Assembly: GCA_032719365.1 (NCBI GenBank)
Contig: CM064873.1
Coordinates: 33,147,742-33,211,741 of the forward strand
Origin: Prinsepia uniflora
Taxonomy: Eukaryota > Streptophyta > Magnoliopsida > Rosales > Rosaceae
Length of the DNA stretch: 64,000 bases
Reading direction: 5' to 3'
The notes beneath the pieces are model-generated. The model searched no databases, was not told the origin of the DNA, and saw only the letters and a list, made by a program, of their open reading frames with translations. Positions 56,907-64,000 of the stretch are shown one piece after another (the stretch's first letter is position 1; every line of letters starts with the position of its first letter). A program made the position numbers and the translations under genes.

Positions 56907-59422
56907 TGTAACAACCCGTACCTTCAAGAAGGGTATAAATGTAAAAGGAGATGTATAAAAAGGACGATTTTTCCCTTGTGAATAGTGTGTCAAAAGTTGA
57001 CTTTTTAGTGGACTTGTGATTTTTACGTAGACCGAGGACCATTAGATAGGCCTCGACGTCCTGAGTACAACGACAGGCAGCACGCTGTCATCGGACGTCG
57101 GACGGAATAGTTGTGGGTCTGGAAAGTTAGAGGGCAAAAAGGTAATTTTTAACACTAGGGGAAATTTGGTCTTTTCCCCTATGGCCCAATCAGATAAGGG
57201 CAAATGGCTGAGTGGGATTGGATATTTTGTACTAAAGACCATGGAGAAGTGGACACGTGGGCTTTTCTGGATGGTTCTAGGAGAGTCTTACATACACACG
57301 GCCACAAATCGTTCAAATTTGAACCGTGCATTTGGGCTTCGACACAGAGAAACAGATAGTGAAGAATTGAGAGTTCTTGATCGATTCTGTGCGTGGGTGA
57401 AAGTTCTGTGAATTGTGAGAGTGATAGAGAGAAGAAGAGAGACTGGTGATCGGGTTTTGGAGTTGAAATCGTGCACAGAGACACGGTGGTCGGAGGTTTG
57501 AGGTTCTGAGAAAACAGAGGAGCCGTGAGACTGTGGTGGTGGTTCTACCGTGTGGTGGTGCAAACCAAGCCAATAGAAAGCTAAGACGACTGCAGGGGAC
57601 TCAGTAAGCACCGTGGTACACGGCGGTGCAGACGGCGGTGGACGACTCGAAGGTATGGTTCAAATCCCCTATTTTCCCATGTTTTTGTTTTCAATAATCG
57701 TGGACTTTGGGCTAGAGTCGAGGGATGCTGTGAGTTGGGTGAGACTCCTGAAGGTCCCAGGAGTCGTCTGAGTGTGGTGCCGTGACGGGGGAGGACCTGG
57801 GTGGCCGGCGGCCAAAACAGGGCAAACGGACCGTGTGTTTCAAGGATGAAGATGAGGGGTTTTAGGCCGTGATTCTTCGATTTTAGGACGGGGTTTGGTT
57901 GCAGGGGACATGACGATGCTATTGGGATTGAAAGGGAGAAGAATGGTGGAGGAACGGTGGAGAACCGGTCACGCCGGTTCAACAAAGTTGTACCGGGTGA
58001 CTCGAGGTTGAAGAAGCACTGTAGCAGGCGCGTGAGGCCCACGCGCAGCCACTTTGGGCGGCGCGTGGGGGCGTGTGGGGAGGATTCCGGCCAAACTTTC
58101 AACATGGTTTTGGTTCTAAATGTCCTAAGGAATCCATTGGTGTGATTTTTGGGTTAATCGGACGATGTTACAGGATGGTTCGGGAATTCGGACGGTTTAG
58201 GGTCTAAGTTTAAATTACAAATAAATTCCCGAAAAATGGGGAAAATTAGGGTTAGTATCCTTAATGTCTTTGTGACCCTATTTGGTGCCTATTGACAGGA
58301 CGGGAGACACCTGAGACAGTCGAGGAGCGCACGGAGCGCGATTGACAATTTCCAATTCGTGAGTGGACTCTTTCTTTTCTTACGAGCATGCCTAACTGTT
58401 TTTATTTATATTTTATGATTTTACGTATGTTTTTATGCTTGTTAATGTTGATTATATGTGATGGATATGCTTGCACGTTTTTCGAGACATTTTCGGGCTT
58501 TTGCACGTTTTTCGAGAAAAAGCTGGATTTCTCATTTTGGTGCTATACTTTGAGATTTCAATTTCTAATTGTGTTCTGATGGTTATGAATGAGTTCTGAG
58601 ACATGATTTTGGTAAACCCGGTTTTGGTTTAAACTGGATTTCGTGAAATTCCGGATTTGGGTTCGGAATGACGGTTCTGAACGCCGAAAGGCCTTCGAAC
58701 CGGGGATTTCGAATTCGGGTTTGGATATGGATTGAGAATTGATATTAAATTGGTCTTGTATTGGATTTGCTTGATCTGGACATTGGGTTTAAAGACCCGG
58801 ATTCTGATTTGACGGGGGACGGGCCCGGATTGAGTTTAAAGACTCGGGAGTTTAAAGACTCGGATATTCATGATATTACCCCCGTAGGCCTATTGAGTTT
58901 AAAGACTTGGGAGCTTAAAGACTCGGATTACATTTGAGGCCTGGTTGAGTTTAAAGACTCGGATAGACCCAGCAAGTTTGATCGAACTTTGCAATTTGCG
59001 GATTTGGTTTTATGATAGTTAGGCATGCATATTTTTAAAACGGAGGGAAAAACCTTATTCTTTTCTGTCCACTGTTTTATTCTTAAATCGCTTTTTAAAC
59101 TTTTAATTGCTTTAGTCCACTCACAACTTTCGGTTTTAAATTTTCCCTCCAGGTCGTGGTGATAGCGCTGGGGTGAACGTTGAGGCAGGATTCGAGGCAT
59201 AGAGCCTACGACGTTCTTCCGTTGCGAGATTAGCTTAGTAGGGTATTGTGCCTGTTTTTTGTATACACTATGCTATGAATTACGATTGTACTATATTTCT
59301 CCCTTGTCTGATAGTTATGCTTATGGTTGTTCTGAGGTTGTTTTAGTACTTTAAGTGTGATTGTCAGACGGGAGCGGGGTTCATCCCGGGTATCGAGGTG
59401 ATATTTGGGACGGGTCCTGACA
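56907..59422 (+). repeat. 3' LTR of element C
   Basis: 2516 bp from TGTAACAACCCG to CCTGACA, followed by the duplication TGGCC. It holds the hairpin module at 58025-58070 in its best-preserved form and a short GTTTAAAGACTCGG array at about 58785-58955 that the 5' LTR has lost. Confidence 0.95.
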
Positions 59423-59427
59423 TGGCC

Positions 59428-59870
59428 TCTGCACATGGCCCTCACTCTCCTGCAGCAGAGGTCACCTTCAAACTTTTGCCGACCCGGTTTTCTGCAACTT
59501 GGGTCGTCCGATCCGCGACCACGATTCGACCATATCTCGGTCGATACTCGGCCAAAACTTATGTTTATAATCAAATTTAATCTCCTCCAACCTAGAAATG
59601 TATCTATGACCTCATAATGATCCTAAGGAGTCAACCAACATTCCAGGATCCTTGGTTAGATGCTAGGAAGTTTGAAAACAACTTGATGATCCACGGGCCA
59701 AAGTTTGGGTTTCACGAACTTTGGTTATGTGTTCATCCCAGTCATCTATTCCTCATTTCCTCCTTTCATTTCTTCTTCATTTCTCTCTTTCTTTTCTTTC
59801 TTTCCTTTCCCTCTTACTTTGCTTTCTCTCTCGGTTCCAACCCAACGAAAACACACACATTCTTATATTA
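59428..59870 (-). mobile_element. LTR of element M, continuation, truncated
   Basis: This continues LTR M beyond element C. On the minus strand it reads TAATATAAGAATGTGTGTG at its outer edge and then a purine-rich GAAAGAAAG tract, like the TATA box and leader of LTR P at 63681. It stops without a TG end at about 59870, directly against RNase H-like sequence, so the U3 part is missing. Confidence 0.6.
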
Positions 59871-60057
59871 GTAAGTCGGTGGAGATAAAGGCGGGGGCTC
59901 CGGGTTTGGTGAGGGTATCATAGTGTGGGTCTAAGGCTATGCGGGTATCTGACTTTGTTGTTATTTTGTAAACTTGGGTGTTGATCAGGTTATTGAAGAT
60001 GAGATGTGGAGCATTTTTTATGGTCTTCAGGTTGCCTGGAGTGGGTGGCATCATAAT
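59871..60057 (+). pseudogene. N-terminal half of the same RNase H-like (RVT_3) domain
   Basis: The plus strand encodes KGGGSGFGEGIIVW, later VNLGV, and VIEDEMWSIFYGLQVAW, with two stops between. EMWSIFYGLQxAW matches the conserved AElWAIxxGLxLAW block of RVT_3, including its conserved Glu. The frame runs up to the LTR at 60058 as WSGWHHN, and 30738-31045 picks up at the next residues. The left edge is a sharp junction with LTR M. Confidence 0.8.
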
Positions 60058-63032
60058 TGGAACGACCCGCCCTGGAAGTCGGGATTAGCGAAGTGATTAG
60101 GGATGGATTAGCTAAGTTAATCGGTGTTTCGTGGGTTACTTTTGGACTTTTGTAGCCGAATGACGATTTTGCCCTTAGAATGTGCAAAAATTTGACTTTT
60201 AGTTCGGACGGTAAATTGGACATTGACAGATGACCGTGACGTAGTTCGGGACGTCACGAGTCCGTAAACAGGAGACACTCCCGATTCCGACATCCGAGGA
60301 GGAAGTTATGATGTTCGGAAGGTTGAGGGCACTTTCGTAATTTGGTTAAAAGAAGGGGAAAAGTTGACTTTTTGTACGACAAGGATTTCACACGTAAACC
60401 GAGGACCGTTAGATAGGTCTCGACGTCCTGAGTATAACGACAGGCGGCACGTGTCAATTGGAGTTCGAATGATGGAGTTATGAGTCTAGAAATACGAAGG
60501 GTAGAATGGTAATTTGTATAATTAAGGGTAAATTGGTCATTTAGAGCCTAGGGAATTATGTGCAATGGGTATTGGACACTTGGCAGTTGTTGGATAAGGA
60601 GGCCACATGATTTTTGACGCGTGGCCCTCTCTAGATGGGCTTAGAAGCATCATCCACCGCCTTGAAACCGTTTAAAGAGAGTAAGAATGTGTGCACGGGT
60701 GAGAGAAAAAAACAGAGACATGAGGGACTGATCAAGAACCAGCTAACAAAATCTCCCCGATCTTCTTTCATTTTAGTATTAAGTAAGAAAGTAAAAAGGG
60801 AGGAAAGAATAGGATTATGGTGGAACTGTCATGGGCACCGCCGTGCGTGGTGGCTGTCGTCCATGAGAAATAGAGCCCAGGATGATCGTGGAACCCAACT
60901 TCCTCAAAACTTAATCAGATGTTGATGGTTTGTGAAGGAAAGATGTAAAGGAAGCTAGGACGAACTCATTGGACCTATATGTACGGCTCAAGGTGGACGG
61001 TAAGGTCAAAAACTCAGAAAAGGCTTAGTTTGAATCGATTATGGTAGGTTGACCTTTGTAGATTAAAAATCATTTTGGTTGATGGGAAGTTGTTTCTAGG
61101 AAATCCAGGAAGGATTTAGGACCAAAATCAGGGGTGGACGTTGGCTGGAACCGTGAAACCATGATGGACGATTTTTGAGGGTTGCAATGGATCGAACAAG
61201 TATCATACATGCTCTGATTTCATGTTATAAGCTTATAGGTCCATAGGAAATCATCTAAGGAAACTATCGGACTAAAAATGGACAGAATTGGAGATGAAAT
61301 GGACGGTTTAACACGTTGAACCGCTCACGCCGGTTCAGCCTGAACAGTGAACCAGTCGGACCGGTCGAAGCAAGGATGAAGACGACACTGTACTGGCGCG
61401 TGAGGCCCACGCGCAGCCCCTTTGGGCGGCGCGTGTGGGCGCGTGGTGCAGTGTTTGAGAATGGTTCCAACACGACTTTTAAATTATTCGATGTAACGAA
61501 CATTTTGGCGCTTGTTTCGAGTCAATCGAACATCGTCTCGATAAGTTTCGGGCTGTCCGAAGGTTTTAGGATTCAATTAAAAATAGTTAAAAATGCCGGA
61601 AAATTATGGGACTCGAGTAGGACTTTTGTGAAGTAGTTAGTGACCTCGTTATGGGTTTTGACAGGTTCGGGAAAGCCGAGGATAGCGAACTGGCCGGGAA
61701 CAGCGTGAGTGGGCGCATATCGAGACGACGTCGGAATGGTCTTTGAGTGGACTTTGCTTTCTAACTCTTGATGCACGCATATATGTTTTTATATGTTTTC
61801 CATATGTGATTCTATGAATTGATTTATGACCTTGATGGTTTACTGTTTTGCACGTATTTCGAGGAAATTACGGAATTTCATGTTTTATGAAATTTTGATA
61901 GATGTTGTGATTTAAACCTGGTTTAAATGATTTGATGTCGGGATTTGAAAAATGAGTTAAAATCAATGATTTAAAAGGATTTCGGAAAAAGTGTTTTCGG
62001 GCTTGAAGCCCAGTTCAAAAAGTGGTTTTGAGAAACGTGATTTCGGGGTTTGAATCGGAATTCCGGATGACGATTCGGGATTCGATTTGAGACTTGGAAG
62101 TGGATTCCGGGTTTGGATTTGGAATGATTATTCCGGATGCCGGCTTAAAGAATGATGGTTGCGGACTCGGATCTGGAAAGGAGATGGATATGAGTTCTGG
62201 GTTTGGACTCGGGATCCTGATGAGATTGCGGATTCGGACTCAGTAATGGAAAAAGGTTTTCAAACGGTTTTGGATTGGATTTGCAGGATCTGGTTGTTGG
62301 GCTTAAAGACTCGGATATGATTATGACGGGGGACGGGCCCGGATCGAGTTTAAAGACTCGGGAGTTTAAAGACTCGGATACTGATATTTTACCCCGTAGG
62401 CCTGTTGAGTTTAAAGACTCGGGAGTTTAAAGACTCAGATTATATTGAGGCCTGGATTGAGTTTAAAGACTCGGATAGATCCAGCAGGTTCGATGAGTGG
62501 AAATGTGATATGGTTTTTCATAACGGTTTCTGATGTTTTGGGGCTATGCCCGGATGAAATAGTTTTCGATAGTTTTGGGCTGAGGCCCGGGATTTGGACA
62601 AAAAGAACCTGTGTTCGGTTTTCTTACATGGTTTGCTTAACCGGAATAGTGAATGGTTTTTATAACATGATTTTGATATGCATGCATTGGTTTTTGAAAT
62701 GAAGGGTATAACTGTAATTGTTTTATGGAACTGTTTTTAAACTCATACTTTATTTTTGTCCACTCACAGTCTTTTCGGGTTTTGATATCCTCCAGGTTGT
62801 TGCGGCACAGGCTGTTGGTCAAGAGAAACGGAGACATCACACCTGCGATCCACAATAGTTTGGTATACTTTGGGAGGACCGGTACCTTTTCAGATGTTTG
62901 GTTCGAGAATCTCTTGTTCGACTTACGTGTCACATGCCGTTTGGACGTCAATTTAACCTTCGTGTTATGCGTAAGTTTGACGGGATCGGGATTTAGCCCT
63001 TAATCCCGGGGGATTAAGGGTGGGTCCTGACA
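60058..63032 (+). mobile_element. LTR D, plus-strand copy (5' LTR)
   Basis: It starts TGGAACGACCCGCCC (canonical TGTAACGACC, worn) and ends GGGTGGGTCCTGACA, 2975 bp. A primer site follows, so it is a 5' LTR. Left flank ATAAT (60053-60057) is the reverse complement of ATTAT beside the minus-strand copy. Two U3 units lie at about 60187-60361 and 60362-60510, the hairpin module at 61394-61440, and the TTTAAAGACTCGG array at 62300-62480. Confidence 0.92.
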
Positions 63033-63034
63033 AT

Positions 63035-63049
63035 TGGTATCAGAGCGAG
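63035..63049 (+). promoter_or_regulatory. primer-binding site of element D
   Basis: TGGTATCAGAGCGAG follows the LTR after two bases. The first 12 bases match the initiator-Met consensus. Confidence 0.9.
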
Positions 63050-63130
63050 GTTTCGTGTGTTCTGCGCGAGGTTTGGTTCCCAGAGTCGTTGGTTCGTCGA
63101 CTTGGGTGGTGTGATGTTATTGTGGATGTG

Positions 63131-63268
63131 ATGTCTCGACGCGGAACAACCCGACAGCAACCTGGATATGACCATTTCTGGGCTAGGGATCGTGGAACAC
63201 GAAATCCCAGAAGGTCCCTAGAGCTCATACAACCCTACATATTTAAGAACAAACGGTTTTGGATGTGA
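63131..63268 (+). pseudogene. gag N-terminal fragment of element D
   Basis: The ATG at 63131, 82 bases after the primer site, opens MSRRGTTRQQPGYDHFW and 45 codons in all. The basic opening resembles the start of a Gag but no Gag core is reached. Sequence after about 63230 looks unrelated, so this is a truncated stub. It could also be chance, since the length is short. Confidence 0.4.
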
Positions 63269-63639
63269 GAAGTTACTAAGCTTCTTTCAAACTCCATATG
63301 TAATGACTTGAATCTCGAGAAAAGGTACGAATTGAAAAATGGAGGGAGAAATGATTATTTTACCCCTAAAAGTCAAAGAGTTGACTTTTAATCAAAAGTC
63401 AAAGTGTTCACTATTTTACCAGGACTTCTTTTAGAAAAATTGAAAGACTGTTACAAAGGTCTCAGCCTCTTAACTGTGTAAACATATGTCATGTCGAAAA
63501 TAGAGATCAAATGGGATCGATATGAGTCTAGAAAGGTCAAGGGTATTTTGGTAATTTTGGTGATAAGGGTATTTTGGTCATTTTTCATGAGGAACCTAGG
63601 ACATTCTAGAATTTTCATCAAATTTCTTCATTCTCGCCC

Positions 63640-63669
63640 CCACCACCACCACCACCACCACCACCACCA
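63640..63669 (+). repeat. (CAC)n microsatellite
   Basis: Ten uninterrupted CAC units just upstream of the LTR P TATA box. Confidence 0.95.
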
Positions 63670-63680
63670 ACATAGTGTTC

Positions 63681-63690
63681 TATATAAGGA
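63681..63690 (+). promoter_or_regulatory. TATA box of LTR P
   Basis: TATATAAGGA, 380 bases into the LTR and followed by a GA-rich leader, is the best core promoter candidate seen in any LTR of the window. LTR M has TAATATAAGA at the equivalent place (minus strand, at 59870). Confidence 0.65.
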
Positions 63691-64000
63691 TGTGAGTGTG
63701 TATTGGGAGGGTATTCAGTGGAGATGGGCAGAAGAGAAGAAAAACAAGAAAAATGCTGAGGATTGTGAGAGAGAAAGGAGAGGAAACAAGAGAAATAAGA
63801 AAAACATAGAAAAGGAAAAGGAAAGAAAGAAAGAAAGAGAAAAAGGGCTGGCCTGGAATGAGCTCAAGTTCCAAACCCGTAATGTCTAGAACTTGGTCGT
63901 GGAGTGTGAGGGTTTTTTTTAAGGTTCCTAGCTTCCTATTGAAGGTTCTAGGATGTTATTTACGCCCTAAACATCATTCTGGGACAGAAAGGATGAAGAT

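Larger units (their letters stand above)
47106..59422 (+). mobile_element. complete, decayed gypsy element C with nested solo LTR O
   Basis: A 12.3-kb span: 5' LTR 47106-49337, primer site, broken gag-pol, polypurine tract and 3' LTR 56907-59422. Target duplications TGGCC are at 47101-47105 and 59423-59427. Without solo LTR O the element is about 9.3 kb. The LTRs differ at about 15 places in the first 280 bases, so C is older than A and B. It is related to A (LTR starts TAACAACCCGTACCTTC in both) but clearly a separate lineage. Confidence 0.95.
63300..64000 (+). mobile_element. 5' part of an LTR (P) running off the window
   Basis: It starts TGTAATGACTTGAATC, preceded by CCATA, followed by AAAGTCAAAGAGTTGACTTTT as in other U3 regions here. 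There is a (CAC)n run at 63640-63669, a TATA box TATATAAGGA at 63681-63690 and a purine-rich leader. The layout fits an LTR with its promoter. The part after the TATA box resembles the outer part of LTR M on the other strand. Confidence 0.6.

Noticed and set aside
63491..63889. A 132-codon frame with a His run and a Lys/Glu-rich tail
   Set aside because: The His run is the (CAC)n microsatellite and the charged tail is the purine-rich leader of LTR P. No real protein is expected.

Overview
The window is flowering-plant nuclear DNA from a repeat-dense region. Evidence for a plant is one small RTFL/DVL-type gene, a Cassandra-type LTR carrying 5S rRNA sequence, a hAT-type MITE, and many Ty3/gypsy elements primed by initiator-Met tRNA whose Gag-Pol most resembles the Del/Tekay chromovirus lineage. 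I see nothing bacterial or viral in the usual sense. Species is not determinable by reading. Labels A to P are mine.

Layout. 1-18471: nested minus-strand gypsy elements. Element H has its 5' LTR at 15753-18230. Its decayed gag-protease is cut by element F (1-2271), by solo LTR G (3718-6810, TSD GACCA) and by complete plus-strand element A (6948-15603, TSD CCTTT). H itself sits in a fragment of element I. 18781-24804: plus-strand element J, holding a solo Cassandra-type LTR (20124-20446, TSD TGTAT) and a gypsy solo LTR K (21428-24085). 24805-30737: AT-rich DNA with few LTR elements, containing a hAT MITE (26323-26601, 8-bp TSD) and the only convincing host gene, an RTFL/DVL small-polypeptide gene on the minus strand (29276-29470).

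30738-63299: a rearranged block. LTR D is present on the minus strand (31046-43789) and on the plus strand (60058-63032). Complete minus-strand element B (32666-42414, TSD CGCGC) lies inside the left D LTR. Between the two D LTRs are remnants of other LTR elements and complete but heavily decayed element C (47106-59422, TSD TGGCC), which itself holds solo LTR O (50100-53152, TSD CTTCA). The DNA just outside each D LTR is one half of the same plant RNase H-like (RVT_3) domain, and the 5-bp target duplications match in inverted orientation. This suggests one D insertion into an RNase H sequence followed by an inversion, or an assembly misjoin. 63300-64000: the start of another plus-strand LTR.

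The elements do not form a pathway. Each complete element once encoded Gag, protease, reverse transcriptase, RNase H, integrase and a C-terminal chromodomain-like segment, and each now carries stop codons. By-eye LTR comparison suggests A is the youngest (about 5 differences in the first 390 bases), then B (about 9 in 310), then C (about 15 in 280). Two sequence modules recur in otherwise divergent LTRs: a GC-rich hairpin in the middle, and a unit of about 170 bp near the 5' end that is duplicated in some families.
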